A DNA stretch of 64,000 nt. It comes from Prochlorococcus marinus XMU1406 (lineage in GTDB: Bacteria > Cyanobacteriota > Cyanobacteriia > PCC-6307 > Cyanobiaceae). The notes beneath the pieces are model-generated. The model was not told the origin of the DNA. It saw only the letters and a list, made by a program, of their open reading frames with translations, and made no database searches. Below, piece by piece: positions 22,566 through 33,419 of this stretch. Both the position numbers and the translations under genes were made by a program. Each line of letters starts with the position of its first letter. The stretch's first letter is position 1. The stretch lies in NCBI RefSeq assembly GCF_017696055.1, contig NZ_JAAORG010000001.1, positions 955,190-1,019,189 on the forward strand. The letters are read 5' to 3'.

Positions 22566-24086
22566 ATGCCTATAGAGTCAATTCTTGAAAAAAAATCATT
22601 AGGCGTACTTATGCATCCAACAAGTATTCCGGGAGGAAAAGTATGTGGGACTTTTGGCAGAGGAGCTAAAGATTGGATAGAAAAGCTACATAGCCATGGG
22701 ATTGAATACTGGCAATTTTTACCTCTTACACCTACTGACTCTACAGGTTCTCCATATAGTTCCCCGTCTAGTTTTGCACTAAACCCTTGGTTTTTGGATA
22801 TGGATGATTTAATCGAGAAAGGTTTTATCTTCCCTTCAAATGAAGAAAATCTAGTTCCAATAAATCAGAATGAAGATCATTTTGATTTTGATATTGCAGA
22901 TGATTATACAAAGAAATTAGGTCACCTCCTTTTGCAAGGTTGGAGTTCACAATCTGAAGAAAGAAAAATTAATTTTAATAAATGGATCAGGAGGAATTCT
23001 TGGATTGAAGACTTTACAACATTTGTTGTTATCAGAGAGGAGTTTAATATGTTGCCTTGGTGGGAATGGCCTCAAGAATTTAAATTAAAAAATAACAAGT
23101 TCTTAAAATCGTGGATTAAGAAAAAAAGTGAAGAGATACTTATTAAAAAATTAATACAATGGCATCTTGATGAGCAATGGAGCGATATTAAAAACTTCGC
23201 AAAATCAAGAAATATTAAGCTAATAGGAGATTTGCCTTTTTATGTCTCTAGAGACAGCGCTGACGTATGGAGTAATAAATCATTATTTTCAATTTTTAAA
23301 AATGGAGATTTAATCTTTCAAAGTGGTGTTCCACCGGATTATTTTTCATCAACAGGACAATTATGGGGAACCCCAACTTACTTTTGGTCAAAACATAAGA
23401 GGACAAATTTCGATTGGTGGAGAAAAAGATTTCAAAGGCAATTTGAACTTGTGGACATATTGAGATTTGATCATTTCAGGGGTTTAGCCGGTTACTGGAG
23501 AGTTAATGGAACTTCTCAAACGGCAATCATTGGGAAATGGATAAATTCTCCAGGTAAAACACTATTAAAAAAAGTAAAAAAGGATCTAGGAGTTAACTAT
23601 CTACCAATCATTGCGGAGGATCTGGGAGTGATAACGCCAGATGTAGAGAAATTAAGGAAAAATTTTGAACTTCCTGGCATGAAAATATTACAATTTGCTT
23701 TTGATGGCAATGAAGATAATCCCTATTTACCTAAGAATATTAAAGGAGAAAATTGGGTTGTCTATACAGGTACTCACGATAACTCTACTTCTGTTTCATG
23801 GTGGGAATATTTAGATTATGAATCTAAAGAAAGAATAAAAGATGAATATAAATTTTCAGAAAATCCCTCTTGGGATTTAATAGAAATTGGCATGGAAACT
23901 AACGCTAATCTATTTATCGCTCCAATACAAGATATATTATCTCTAGACGATTCAAGTAGATTAAACAAACCTGGCACCACAAAAAATAACTGGAAATGGA
24001 AGTTAAATCGATCTTTAGAAGAAATAGAGGATAATATAAAAATCTTTAGTGAGCTAGGTAATAATTTTGGGAGAACTAGAAAATAA
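22566..24086 (+). CDS. malQ: 4-alpha-glucanotransferase
   Basis: This GH77 disproportionating enzyme moves glucan chains during glycogen breakdown and remodelling. The 506-residue length is usual. It has LPLTPTDSTGSPYSSPS near residue 55 and GDLPFYVSRDSADVW near residue 220. The nucleophile stretch is RFDHFRGLAGYWR, the acid/base region is IIAEDLGVITPDV, and the substrate-distorting YTGTHDNST comes near residue 400. It pairs functionally with the GH57 branching-type enzyme at 4942. Confidence 0.95.
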   Translation: MPIESILEKKSLGVLMHPTSIPGGKVCGTFGRGAKDWIEKLHSHGIEYWQFLPLTPTDSTGSPYSSPSSFALNPWFLDMDDLIEKGFIFPSNEENLVPINQNEDHFDFDIADDYTKKLGHLLLQGWSSQSEERKINFNKWIRRNSWIEDFTTFVVIREEFNMLPWWEWPQEFKLKNNKFLKSWIKKKSEEILIKKLIQWHLDEQWSDIKNFAKSRNIKLIGDLPFYVSRDSADVWSNKSLFSIFKNGDLIFQSGVPPDYFSSTGQLWGTPTYFWSKHKRTNFDWWRKRFQRQFELVDILRFDHFRGLAGYWRVNGTSQTAIIGKWINSPGKTLLKKVKKDLGVNYLPIIAEDLGVITPDVEKLRKNFELPGMKILQFAFDGNEDNPYLPKNIKGENWVVYTGTHDNSTSVSWWEYLDYESKERIKDEYKFSENPSWDLIEIGMETNANLFIAPIQDILSLDDSSRLNKPGTTKNNWKWKLNRSLEEIEDNIKIFSELGNNFGRTRK

Positions 24087-24099
24087 AATTTATTAAAAA

Positions 24100-24594
24100 T
24101 TATTTATCAATGATTTGATTTTCAATATTTTGAATCTCGATAACATTTACATTTAAAATAAAGTATCTCTTTAATATAAATATAGTTAGAACTAATATAA
24201 AAAAATACAAAAGACTTCCTTGCCATGTATTGATAAGATCGAATTTCCTAAACACAAACTCCTTTCCCTCTTTCTTTAAACTTTTTCTTTCACTAACTGC
24301 TAATTTTAATAATGAATTTTTTTTTAATACTAAGCATTCTTCTAATTTAATTAATATAGATCTTATAAAAGGATACTCTGGCCTAATATTTTTATTATTA
24401 TTTTCAATAGAATTTATTATTCGTTCAGGAATTTTTGAAATGTATGACAATTCTTCAATTGTTAGGTTTTGTTGAATTCTTGCTTCTTTTACTAACTTTG
24501 CAATTTCAATATATTGGTCAACCAATCCAGAACTTAAGTCTTTATTTTTTTCAGATTTTTTGTTAAGTAAAAAAAGATTTTTCAAAATATTCAT
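24100..24594 (-). CDS. RodZ-like helix-turn-helix membrane protein
   Basis: The 164-residue protein has an XRE/RodZ-type helix-turn-helix at about residues 33-65 (VKEARIQQNLTIEELSYISKIPERII). It then has a charged connector and one C-terminal membrane helix (about 131-150). This cytoplasmic HTH plus single-helix layout is that of RodZ, which links MreB to the cell envelope. The periplasmic domain is only about 14 residues, much shorter than in RodZ. It lies 109 bases downstream of the UbiB-type gene and converges on malQ with a 13-base gap. Confidence 0.72.
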   Translation of the reverse strand: MNILKNLFLLNKKSEKNKDLSSGLVDQYIEIAKLVKEARIQQNLTIEELSYISKIPERIINSIENNNKNIRPEYPFIRSILIKLEECLVLKKNSLLKLAVSERKSLKKEGKEFVFRKFDLINTWQGSLLYFFILVLTIFILKRYFILNVNVIEIQNIENQIIDK

Positions 24595-24703
24595 TTAATT
24601 TCCAAAAATAAATAATCCTTTTTACTTCTCATTTTTAAAACATTACATCCAATTCTAATCGAATTAAAATCATAAGTAAGTTAATTAGATATAAATATAA
24701 AAA

Positions 24704-26359
24704 CTAAACTGTAGAAATAATATTTTGAACTGCACTTTTTGCAATATTCAGAGGGCTAAAAGTATCCCTAATTAAAGCTAAGAGTTTTTTTGCATCAGTA
24801 AATTCTAATTTTTCATCTTTTATAAGACTTAAAAGAAGATTCTTCCTAACTTCGGATCCTTTTTTACTGACAAATAATTTCAATCCAGCATTCGCAACTG
24901 GTATGAGATCTGAATTGATATTTTCCGAATCTCTAAATAAAATGTTTAGTAAACTTTCAACTTTTTCTATTTGGATTTGGCCTTTATTATCAAAAACGAC
25001 TTCTAAAAGTATGTCTAAAATCTCTTCAGAATTATCGGTAAGTAATTTTTTTGCAATATATGGATAAGCTATTTTTAGAATTTTAAATTCAGGATCTAAC
25101 CTTAGTGCTAAACCCTCTTGACTAACAACGGCTCTTATTATTAAGGCAAACCTACTGGGAACTCTGAAAGGATAGGAATACATTAGTTTTGAGAATTTGT
25201 CAGTTACATTTTTAAGATTAAAATTACCAACCTCAGCGCCAAAAGATCCTCCTAGAACTTCTTTTAATGGTTCAACAAGTTTTTGAAGATCTTGTTCTTT
25301 GGTTAAAAAACCTAATTTCTGGAAATCTTCTGCGAGAAGATAATATTCTTCGTTTATTATGTGAACAATTGCCTTAATAAGAGTAAGTCTATCTAAATTT
25401 GTAATAGTATCCATCATTCCAAAATCAACATAAGCTAAATTCCCACAATCTGCATTTCCTCCTTTGAGAGCAAACATATTTCCTGGATGTGGGTCTGCAT
25501 GAAAATATCCAAATTCAAATAATTGCTGCAATCCACTGATGACACATGTTTTTATAAATGAAGCAGGGATTAAGTTATTTTCCTCCAATAAAGCACGATC
25601 TCTTAACTTAACTCCATCAATCCAAGAAGTTGTGATTACCCTTTTGGATGAAAACTGTTTTTCTAATTTAGGAATAAAAATATTTGGATTTTCTTTGAAT
25701 AAATTTGCAAACCTCAAAGCATTTTCGGCCTCTTTTTGATAGTCAATTTCATCAAAAAGTGCCTTACCGAATTCATCTATTATCTCTCCAATTCCAACAC
25801 CTATATTTAATGGTAAAAGTGGGGATAAAAAAGTTCCTAAAAACCTTAAGATTACAACATCCCTTCTTATAAGAAAGTATAAATTTGGCCGCTGTACTTT
25901 CACAGCTAGATAAGAATTATTTAATTTTGCTTTATAAACTTGACCTAAGCTTGCTGAAGCAATAGGACTATCTGGAAACTCTTCAAATAATTCATAAGCA
26001 TGCGATCCAAGTTCCTCTTCAATGATTTTTAAAGCAATTTTGTGATCAAATGCTGGGAGATTATCTTGTAAGTTTGTAAGTTCAGTAAGCCAATCTTGTC
26101 TAACAAGATCTGGTCTAGTTGAGAGTGCTTGGCCTAATTTGATAAAACAAGGCCCTAAATTCGTTATTACATCAAAAAGATATTTCGAGAGATTTTTTTG
26201 TACATTTTTATTTTTACTGTTACCTTGAAAAAGTATTCTTAAAAAAAGAAAAATAAAAGTTAAAAGGATATATAAAACTCTTGGGATAAAAATCCATGGT
26301 CTCAAAATCAACCAAAGAAAGTCTTCTTTTGCTGAATATTCCGAATAAGATTTTTTCAT
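24704..26359 (-). CDS. ABC1/UbiB family atypical kinase
   Basis: The 551-residue protein carries the ABC1 signature: the KxGQ motif in CFIKLGQALSTRPDL (about residue 76) and the alanine-rich loop SASLGQVYKAKL. It has invariant Lys in AVKVQRPN, and the catalytic and metal regions HADPHPGNMF and YVDFGMMD. Two N-terminal hydrophobic helices (about 13-45) may tether it to the membrane. Members support prenylquinone synthesis or lipid transport; plant and cyanobacterial relatives act around plastoglobule-type quinone metabolism. The exact substrate is unknown. It is divergent from the decarboxylase gene. Confidence 0.9.
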   Translation of the reverse strand: MKKSYSEYSAKEDFLWLILRPWIFIPRVLYILLTFIFLFLRILFQGNSKNKNVQKNLSKYLFDVITNLGPCFIKLGQALSTRPDLVRQDWLTELTNLQDNLPAFDHKIALKIIEEELGSHAYELFEEFPDSPIASASLGQVYKAKLNNSYLAVKVQRPNLYFLIRRDVVILRFLGTFLSPLLPLNIGVGIGEIIDEFGKALFDEIDYQKEAENALRFANLFKENPNIFIPKLEKQFSSKRVITTSWIDGVKLRDRALLEENNLIPASFIKTCVISGLQQLFEFGYFHADPHPGNMFALKGGNADCGNLAYVDFGMMDTITNLDRLTLIKAIVHIINEEYYLLAEDFQKLGFLTKEQDLQKLVEPLKEVLGGSFGAEVGNFNLKNVTDKFSKLMYSYPFRVPSRFALIIRAVVSQEGLALRLDPEFKILKIAYPYIAKKLLTDNSEEILDILLEVVFDNKGQIQIEKVESLLNILFRDSENINSDLIPVANAGLKLFVSKKGSEVRKNLLLSLIKDEKLEFTDAKKLLALIRDTFSPLNIAKSAVQNIISTV

Positions 26360-26423
26360 TAAAGTTAAAAAATATCAAAAAAGATTACCATGTACTCCAT
26401 TCTATATATGTCAATAATACTTT

Positions 26424-27821
26424 ATGAGCATTTCATCTTTTCTAACCAAAAAGTTTTTAAAGTCTTTATTCTTTCCCGCTCATAACAGAGGGGCAGCTTT
26501 ACCAAAAAAATTAGTGAAGTTATTAAAAAATCCACCTGGGTATTGGGACTTGCCCGAATTACCAGAAATAGGCTCCCCACTATCCCAAAGCGGATTAATT
26601 GCTAAATCTCAAAGAGAATTCTCCGACAAATTTGGAGCTAAAGGATGTTTTTTTGGAGTTAATGGAGCTTCCGGATTAATACAATCAGCAGTAATTGCAA
26701 TGGCAAATCCAGGCGAAAATATCCTGATGCCTAGAAATGTTCATATAAGTGTCATAAAAATCTGTGCGATGCAGAATATAAATCCAATATTTTTTGACTT
26801 AGAATTTTCAACCATAACGGGTCATTACAAACCAATTACAAAAATTTGGTTGGAAAATGTATTTAAAAAATTAAATTTTGATGAGAATAAAATTGCAGGG
26901 GTTATTCTTGTAAATCCCTCTTATCATGGTTATTCCGGAGATTTAGAGCCTTTAATAGATTGTTGTCATCAAAAAAATTTACCTGTTTTAGTTGATGAAG
27001 CCCATGGTTCATATTTCCTTTTTTGTGAAAATCTTAATTTACCAAAACCGGCCTTATCATCAAACGCTGATTTAGTGGTTAATTCATTGCATAAGTCACT
27101 CAATGGATTAACTCAAACGGCGGTACTTTGGTACAAAGGGAATCTAATAAATGAAGATAATTTAATCAAAAGTATTCATTTGCTGCAAACTACCAGTCCA
27201 AGTTCCTTATTACTTTCTTCTTGTGAAGAGTCTATTAGGGACTGGCTTAACAAAAAAAGTTTATCAAAATATCAAAAAAGAATTTATGAGGCAAAAAGTA
27301 TTTATAAAAAATTAATTCAAAAAAATATTCCTCTCATAGAAACTCAAGACCCCTTAAAAATTGTAGTAAATACCTCTAAGGCTGGAATTGATGGTTTTAC
27401 TGCTGATAATTTTTTTTATAGAAATGGACTTATTGCCGAATTACCAGAAATGATGACTCTCACTTTTTGCTTAGGATTTGGAAATCAAAAAGATTTTCTT
27501 AATTTATTTGAAAAGTTATGGAAAAAATTACTATTAAATTCCAAAAAATCAAAAAGTTTAGAAGTGCTCAGATCGCCCTTTAAATTAGTTCAATCACCCG
27601 AAATCGAAATTGGAATTGCTTGGAGAAGTAAGACTCGGAGAATTTCTTTTTCACAATCATTAAATAAAATATCTGGAGATATTATTTGCCCTTATCCTCC
27701 TGGGATTCCTCTACTAATTCCTGGCGAAAAAATTGATATAGATAGGTTTAATTGGATAAATAATCAAAGTTTATGTAACAAAGATCTGGTAAATTTTAAT
27801 ATAAGAGTCTTAGAAACATAG
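26424..27821 (+). CDS. Orn/Lys/Arg decarboxylase family PLP enzyme
   Basis: The 465-residue enzyme is a fold-type I PLP decarboxylase of the short form. It has FGVNGASGLIQSAVIAM, the PLP aspartate in LVDEAHGSY (DEAH at 191-194), and the Schiff-base lysine K224 in NSLHKSLNGLTQ. It is shorter than the 700-residue E. coli LdcI/AdiA because the N-terminal wing domain is missing. The amino acid used (Lys, Orn or Arg) cannot be told from motifs; a polyamine or cadaverine product is likely. cdsA follows after 9 bases. Confidence 0.88.
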   Translation: MSISSFLTKKFLKSLFFPAHNRGAALPKKLVKLLKNPPGYWDLPELPEIGSPLSQSGLIAKSQREFSDKFGAKGCFFGVNGASGLIQSAVIAMANPGENILMPRNVHISVIKICAMQNINPIFFDLEFSTITGHYKPITKIWLENVFKKLNFDENKIAGVILVNPSYHGYSGDLEPLIDCCHQKNLPVLVDEAHGSYFLFCENLNLPKPALSSNADLVVNSLHKSLNGLTQTAVLWYKGNLINEDNLIKSIHLLQTTSPSSLLLSSCEESIRDWLNKKSLSKYQKRIYEAKSIYKKLIQKNIPLIETQDPLKIVVNTSKAGIDGFTADNFFYRNGLIAELPEMMTLTFCLGFGNQKDFLNLFEKLWKKLLLNSKKSKSLEVLRSPFKLVQSPEIEIGIAWRSKTRRISFSQSLNKISGDIICPYPPGIPLLIPGEKIDIDRFNWINNQSLCNKDLVNFNIRVLET

Positions 27822-27830
27822 TAATTTCAT

Positions 27831-28688
27831 ATGAGATTAAAAAGCGGGTTACTTATAGGAATTTTTGGTTTGATTGTTGTTTTGATGGGGGGATGGTTTT
27901 TTACATTGGCAACTGCTTTGCTTACATATCTAGCATTATTAGAATTTTTTAGAATGGCAGAATTTAAAGGAATAAGACCAGCTACAAAAACCACATTATT
28001 TTCATCCTTTACTATTATAGTTTCTACTTATCTTGAGACTATTGGTGTGCTTGAAGGAGAAATTTCAAATTCAATTTTGCCAATCTGTTCAGTTGGGATA
28101 TGCACTTGGTTACTTTTGCAACCAAAACCTGGGACAATTTCAGATATTGCAGCATCTATTTTTGGATTATTCTATTTAGGTTTTTTACCTAGTTACTGGA
28201 TTAAGTTAAGGGGATTAGATTCAGTTATAATAGGTTCAAATCAGGGTTTTATGTCGCTTGAGAACTTATCAAGTACTACAGGTCTTCATTTAACTTTAAC
28301 TTCTTGTTTTTTAATTGTAGCTAGTGATATTGGTTCTTATTTTATTGGGAAGTCATTTGGTAAAACATCTCTATCTCCAATATCTCCGAGCAAAACTATA
28401 GAAGGTTTAATTGGAGGAATATCCTGTTCAATTTTACTAGCAATATTTTTCGCATTTTTAATGAATTGGGAAAATCCATTAATTGTTGGAATAATTTATG
28501 GAATTTCAATTTCTCTTATGGCATTAGTTGGAGATTTAATTGAATCTATGATGAAGAGAGATGCAAAAATAAAAGATTCCGGAACTTTTTTACCGGGACA
28601 TGGAGGGATTCTTGACAGAATTGACAGTTACATCTTTACTCCATCTGTTTTGTATTATATTTTTATAATTCTCAAGTATCTAAATTAA
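27831..28688 (+). CDS. cdsA: Phosphatidate cytidylyltransferase
   Basis: CdsA makes CDP-diacylglycerol from phosphatidic acid and CTP for phosphatidylglycerol, the main thylakoid phospholipid. The 285-residue protein has about eight membrane helices and the family signature near the C-terminus: SDIGSYFIGKSFGKTSLSPISPSKT, then GDLIESMMKRDAKIKDSG and LPGHGGILDRIDS with conserved metal-binding Asp residues. It converges on the hydrolase gene with a 12-base gap. Confidence 0.95.
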   Translation: MRLKSGLLIGIFGLIVVLMGGWFFTLATALLTYLALLEFFRMAEFKGIRPATKTTLFSSFTIIVSTYLETIGVLEGEISNSILPICSVGICTWLLLQPKPGTISDIAASIFGLFYLGFLPSYWIKLRGLDSVIIGSNQGFMSLENLSSTTGLHLTLTSCFLIVASDIGSYFIGKSFGKTSLSPISPSKTIEGLIGGISCSILLAIFFAFLMNWENPLIVGIIYGISISLMALVGDLIESMMKRDAKIKDSGTFLPGHGGILDRIDSYIFTPSVLYYIFIILKYLN

Positions 28689-28700
28689 TTGAGAAATCTT

Positions 28701-29633
28701 TTATTCCAAAAAATAATCTTGGATAATTTTACTAGATAATGATGGAAGATCTATATGCGGAAGATGACCACAATTTTGTAACCCTACAAAATTTAATTTT
28801 TCAATATTACCTATTTTTTTAAGCTCTTTTGTTCCAAGAATTCGATCATTTTCTCCACATAATGTTTTAATTGGTATATTTTGGATATATTTTTGAGTTC
28901 CTGCAAACCCTCCACTTTTTGCAAATGATGCAAGTGAATTCCTCCATCCTTTACAACCTAAATGAATTGAAGCAATTTGTTCTTCCATCTTACCAACGCA
29001 TTCATCTGGAAAAGCAAATGCTTGCCTACAAAGACTTTTTCTAACCTGAGGCAATCCAAGAAATGAGGCGCCAATTTGGTTCAGAGGAAAAGGAATACTC
29101 TTAGGTTCTCCAAACAATCCTGCGGGGGACAAAAGGATGATTTTATCAATAGAATCAGGAATTTCATAAGCAAGTTTTAAAGCTGTTGAGCCTCCCATTG
29201 AGGCACCTATAATTTTTAGATTCTTTGTTATTTTTAATGCCTTAAGGAGATCAATTAAATGCGAAATTATTTTCGAGGAATTAAATTCATTTGTTGCGCA
29301 CCTGGGACTAAAACCAAAACCTAGAAGATCAGGAGCTATAACTTGAAAATTTCTTTTTAGTGATTTATATATTCTTCTGAATTCTAAAAAACTACTATCA
29401 AAGCCATGTAGAAGAAGTATAGGTTGACCTTTTCCTCCCATAACTACTGGGAATTTTAAGGAGTTCCAATTTTGGTTGAGTTTTATCCACTTAACATCAT
29501 TTGCCAAATAAAGACCTAAAGGATCTAATAGTGACAATTTGGCACTTTTGAAAAATTCTACATTTAAATCACTTAATTGTTCAAAATTGTTTTTAGTCAA
29601 AAAATATTTATGTTTTAATTTTTTGTTGTTCAA
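28701..29633 (-). CDS. Alpha/beta hydrolase
   Basis: The 310-residue protein has the oxyanion stretch ILLLHGFDSS (about 72-81) and the nucleophile elbow GASMGGST with S145. A late aspartate region (GENDRILG) and the catalytic histidine in GHLPHIDLP follow. The substrate is unknown; the cap is of the ordinary lid type. Its start overlaps the end of the upstream glycerol-dehydrogenase-like gene by 26 bases, which indicates translational coupling. No signal peptide is seen. Confidence 0.85.
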   Translation of the reverse strand: MNNKKLKHKYFLTKNNFEQLSDLNVEFFKSAKLSLLDPLGLYLANDVKWIKLNQNWNSLKFPVVMGGKGQPILLLHGFDSSFLEFRRIYKSLKRNFQVIAPDLLGFGFSPRCATNEFNSSKIISHLIDLLKALKITKNLKIIGASMGGSTALKLAYEIPDSIDKIILLSPAGLFGEPKSIPFPLNQIGASFLGLPQVRKSLCRQAFAFPDECVGKMEEQIASIHLGCKGWRNSLASFAKSGGFAGTQKYIQNIPIKTLCGENDRILGTKELKKIGNIEKLNFVGLQNCGHLPHIDLPSLSSKIIQDYFLE

Positions 29634-30699
29634 AATTTGAAATAACCTCTATTATGTCACTTTTATTAATTTCAAAAGGCAAAAAGTGAATCTCAGATTT
29701 ATCTCGACAAGTAAAATCAGCAATTTTCTCTAAATTATTATTTTCAAAAACATTTATTCCAAGTTGTCCGATAGTAGTTGGCAAATTCAATTCTTTCATA
29801 AGTACAAATAATTGTTTAATTGATTGATCAGCTAATTTATTATTATTTTTCATTTCTTCTAGTCTTAATTGCAGTAATAATCCAACCCCAACAATCTCAC
29901 CGTGTAAGAATTTATTAGGGGTGATTATCTGAGTAATTGCATTATGAATAGCATGTGCTGCTGCAGTCCTACATTTTTCTCCACCAATACCGCCAACTAA
30001 TCCTGCTGTAAGTCCACATGCTTCTACAGTATTTTGCCAAGATGGATTATTTTCAAATTGACCCTTAAATGCTTTTCCTCCATCTATTAATAGTTGATCT
30101 CTTAAAACTCTTGATATCTGAATTGCTTGTTGAACAAGACCGTCATCTATTTTTGAACTTGTTATTGAGGATTCGTACCATTTTGCCAAGGCATCTGCTA
30201 TACCACTTGCAAGTGTTCTTGATGGAGCTGTTTGAATAAATTTATGATCAAAAACTAGTATTTTCGGACAAGATCCTAATGCAACATCTTTTATAAATTG
30301 ACCATCCTTTGTATAAATATTCGATAAGGCTGTCCAACCAGCACAGGTAGAGGCGCTAAGGGGAACAGTAATACAAGGGATATTAAGAGACTCGGCTATA
30401 TATTTTCCAGAGTCTAGAACTTTGCCACCTCCAGCTGCGATAACACAATCATTTTTATTATTTGAAATAATATTCTTAACTCTTGAAATATCTTCGTAAC
30501 AACAATCAAATTGTAAATTAGCTGAATTTACATTAAGTTTTTGATTTTTTAAATCATTAAAAATATTATTTCTCAAATTATTCGTTTGAATCCCTCTACC
30601 TAGAATTAATGGACTTTTAGTTAATTTAGTAATTTGAGGTAAAGATTTTTCCCAAGCAGAATATCCCCTGTATATAGTTTCTGGAGAGATAGACTGCAT
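29608..30699 (-). CDS. Glycerol dehydrogenase-like iron-containing alcohol dehydrogenase family protein
   Basis: The 363-residue enzyme has the NAD-binding AAGGGKVLDSGKYIA (about residues 88-102) and the TVPLSASTCAGWTALSNIY stretch. The metal-binding histidine region (AAHAIHNAITQI and LHGEIVGVGLLLQ) is present; an aspartate in GIADALAKWYE and two histidines would hold Zn or Fe. This is the GldA/dehydroquinate-synthase-like fold. The true substrate in cyanobacteria is not established. It lies between clpC (15-base gap) and the hydrolase it overlaps. Confidence 0.87.
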   Translation of the reverse strand: MQSISPETIYRGYSAWEKSLPQITKLTKSPLILGRGIQTNNLRNNIFNDLKNQKLNVNSANLQFDCCYEDISRVKNIISNNKNDCVIAAGGGKVLDSGKYIAESLNIPCITVPLSASTCAGWTALSNIYTKDGQFIKDVALGSCPKILVFDHKFIQTAPSRTLASGIADALAKWYESSITSSKIDDGLVQQAIQISRVLRDQLLIDGGKAFKGQFENNPSWQNTVEACGLTAGLVGGIGGEKCRTAAAHAIHNAITQIITPNKFLHGEIVGVGLLLQLRLEEMKNNNKLADQSIKQLFVLMKELNLPTTIGQLGINVFENNNLEKIADFTCRDKSEIHFLPFEINKSDIIEVISNFEQQKIKT

Positions 30700-30714
30700 A
30701 CTTTCTTTGAATGA

Positions 30715-33240
30715 TTAGAAGTTAGCACCTGCTAGTTCTTGAGAAGATTCTTCAGAAGAAACATTTATTGTAACTTTTTTATTATCATCTATATCAACTA
30801 AAGCATTATCTCCATCTTTTATTCTCCCAGAAAGAACTTCTTCAGCCAAACTATCTTCTAGTAAACGCATAACTGCCCTTCTCAAAGGTCTCGCTCCGTA
30901 TGAAGGATTGTAACCTTCTTCAACAAGTCTTTCTTTGAAAGCATCGGTGACATTTAATTTAATACCTTTATCCTGTAGTCGGGCAAAAACTTCTTGCAAC
31001 AATATTTCAGCAATTTCTTTAACTTCATTTTTAGTTAATTGTCTGAATACAATTATTTCATCAAGCCTATTTAAAAATTCAGGCCTAAAGTATTGCTTAA
31101 GTTCTTCATTAACTAGTGATTTAATTCTGTTATATTGGCTATCTTCAACTGAATCACCTGAGAATTCGAATCCTAGTCCGCCACCACCTTTCTCGATTAC
31201 TTTTGAACCAATATTAGAAGTCATTATTAATAATGTATTTTTAAAATCTACAGTTCTACCTTTGGAGTCAGTTAATCTTCCGTCTTCAAGTAGTTGTAAT
31301 AATAAGTTGAAAACATCTGGATGTGCCTTTTCAACTTCATCAAATAAAACAACGGTATAAGGACGTCTTCTAACAGCTTCAGTAAGCTGACCACCTTCAT
31401 TAAAACCAACATAACCAGGAGGCGAACCTATAAGTTTACTAACTGTATGTCTTTCCATAAATTCTGACATATCTAATCTAATCATTGCTTCTTCACTACC
31501 GAAGAAATATGAAGCCAATGATTTAGTCAATTCAGTTTTACCAACACCGGTAGGTCCAGAAAAGATAAAACTTGCTATGGGTCTATTAGGATTTTTTAAT
31601 CCAACTCTTGCTCTTCTTATGGCTCTTGAGACAGCCTTTACAGCTTCATCTTGTCCAATTAGCCTTTGGTGAAGTGTTTCCTCCATATTTAGAAGCTTGA
31701 CTGATTCAGTTTCTGTTAATTTTTGAACAGGAACACCTGTCCATGAAGCCACAATATGAGCTACATCCTCTTCACTAACAAGGGGACTTTGTAAAAGTTT
31801 TGAATCACTTTTTACAGAATTATCAGCATCAGATTGATCTCCAGCTGTAGATTCTTTTTTATTGTCCAAAACATCTTTAATTTTTGCAGACAATTCCATC
31901 TCTTTTTCGCGTAATTGGCCAGCTTGGTCGAAATTTTGGTCTCTTACAGATTCTTCCTTTTGTTTTTGGACTTCTCTTAGTTCTCTATCTATCTGTTTTG
32001 CTTCAGGCGGAAGTTTAGAGTTTATTAAACGTACTCTACTTCCTGCCTCGTCGATGAGGTCAATAGCCTTATCAGGTAAAAATCTGTCAGATATATAACG
32101 ATCACCTAAATGAGCGGCGGCCTCTAGCGCATCATCAGTAATTTTTAAACGATGATGTTGTTCGTAACGTTCTCTAAGACCTTTTAAAATTTCGATTGTA
32201 TCTTCTATAGATGGCTCTCCTACCATTACAGGCTGGAATCTTCTTTCTAGAGCAGCATCTCTTTCAATATGTTTTCTATATTCATCTAGAGTTGTTGCTC
32301 CAATACATTGAAGTTCCCCTCTAGCTAATGCTGGCTTAAGTATATTTGCTGCATCTATAGCTCCTTCAGCAGCTCCAGCACCAATTAAAGTATGCACTTC
32401 ATCTATGACAAGAATGACGTTACCTGCTGATTTAATTTCTTCCATTATTTTTTTTAACCTTTCTTCAAATTCACCTCTATATTTTGTTCCTGCTACCAAA
32501 AGACCTATATCAAGTGTCAAAACTCTTTTATCTTCAAGTATGTCTGGAATATCACCAGTTTGTATTCTTTGAGCTAGACCTTCTGCGATAGCTGTTTTAC
32601 CTACACCTGGCTCCCCTATAAGAACAGGATTATTTTTTGTCCTCCTACCTAGTATTTGAACTACACGGTCTATTTCTGAATGGCGTCCAACGACTGGATC
32701 TAATTTTGATTCACTTGCTAATTTTGTTAAATTTGTTCCGAATTCATCAAGAGTAGCAGTTTTTAAGTTGCCCTTAGTTGTACTTGCACCTGTGCCAACT
32801 TCGGCGGTTTCACCAAGCATTCTTATAACTTGAGTTCTAACTTTTGTAAGGTCGATATTAAGGTTTTCAAGAACTCTTGCAGCCACACCTTCACCTTCCC
32901 TTATTAATCCCAACAATAAATGTTCTGTACCAATGTAATTGTGACCAAGTTGACGAGCCTCTTCTAAAGATAGTTCTAAAACTCTTTTAGCTCTGGGAGT
33001 AAAAGGTATTTCTACAGCTACAAAACCTGAACCTCTACCTATTATCTTTTCCACCTCTATCCTTGAATCCTTTAAATTAACTCCAAGTGATTTAAGTACT
33101 TTCGCTGCGACCCCAGTTCCTTCTCCAATTAACCCCAAAAGAATTTGTTCTGTTCCAACAAAATTATGGCCAAGTCTTCTAGCTTCCTCTTGAGCAAGCA
33201 TAATGACTTTTATAGCTTTTTCTGTAAATCTTTCAAACAT
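30715..33240 (-). CDS. clpC: ATP-dependent Clp protease ATP-binding subunit ClpC
   Basis: This AAA+ unfoldase feeds substrates to ClpP. The 841-residue protein has two N-terminal Clp repeats (1-150) and AAA1 with Walker [10 protein letters not shown] (209-217). A middle coiled region has a UVR-like stretch ([16 protein letters not shown]), and AAA2 has Walker [11 protein letters not shown] (about 554-563). The UVR motif and length distinguish ClpC from ClpB and ClpA. It is essential in cyanobacteria and works with adaptors in the cytoplasm and near the thylakoid. Confidence 0.97.
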   Translation of the reverse strand: MFERFTEKAIKVIMLAQEEARRLGHNFVGTEQILLGLIGEGTGVAAKVLKSLGVNLKDSRIEVEKIIGRGSGFVAVEIPFTPRAKRVLELSLEEARQLGHNYIGTEHLLLGLIREGEGVAARVLENLNIDLTKVRTQVIRMLGETAEVGTGASTTKGNLKTATLDEFGTNLTKLASESKLDPVVGRHSEIDRVVQILGRRTKNNPVLIGEPGVGKTAIAEGLAQRIQTGDIPDILEDKRVLTLDIGLLVAGTKYRGEFEERLKKIMEEIKSAGNVILVIDEVHTLIGAGAAEGAIDAANILKPALARGELQCIGATTLDEYRKHIERDAALERRFQPVMVGEPSIEDTIEILKGLRERYEQHHRLKITDDALEAAAHLGDRYISDRFLPDKAIDLIDEAGSRVRLINSKLPPEAKQIDRELREVQKQKEESVRDQNFDQAGQLREKEMELSAKIKDVLDNKKESTAGDQSDADNSVKSDSKLLQSPLVSEEDVAHIVASWTGVPVQKLTETESVKLLNMEETLHQRLIGQDEAVKAVSRAIRRARVGLKNPNRPIASFIFSGPTGVGKTELTKSLASYFFGSEEAMIRLDMSEFMERHTVSKLIGSPPGYVGFNEGGQLTEAVRRRPYTVVLFDEVEKAHPDVFNLLLQLLEDGRLTDSKGRTVDFKNTLLIMTSNIGSKVIEKGGGGLGFEFSGDSVEDSQYNRIKSLVNEELKQYFRPEFLNRLDEIIVFRQLTKNEVKEIAEILLQEVFARLQDKGIKLNVTDAFKERLVEEGYNPSYGARPLRRAVMRLLEDSLAEEVLSGRIKDGDNALVDIDDNKKVTINVSSEESSQELAGANF

Positions 33241-33255
33241 TAGAAGATTAAATTC

Positions 33256-33284
33256 CTATTAATAACCTACCAGTAATATGTCAA
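33256..33284 (-). promoter_or_regulatory. Possible clpC promoter
   Basis: On the minus strand a perfect -35 box TTGACA (33279-33284) is followed after 17 bases by TAATAG (33256-33261), three of six matches to TATAAT. The start site would be near 33250, leaving a leader of only about 10 bases. Another -10-like TATACT lies at 33321-33326. Confidence 0.3.
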
Positions 33285-33419
33285 TTTTGTGTTCAGAATG
33301 AGCTTTTGTGAATACCCAAAAGTATAATTTATCAAATTAAATTGAACTTTTTTAGTGATATAGCAAGAAATTATAGTAATTTCAAGGATTCTGGTTATCC
33401 GAACATTTAAATTTTTACA

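Noticed and set aside
30935..31360. 141-codon frame antisense to clpC
   Set aside because: It is contained within clpC and has only low-complexity Ser/Leu sequence.
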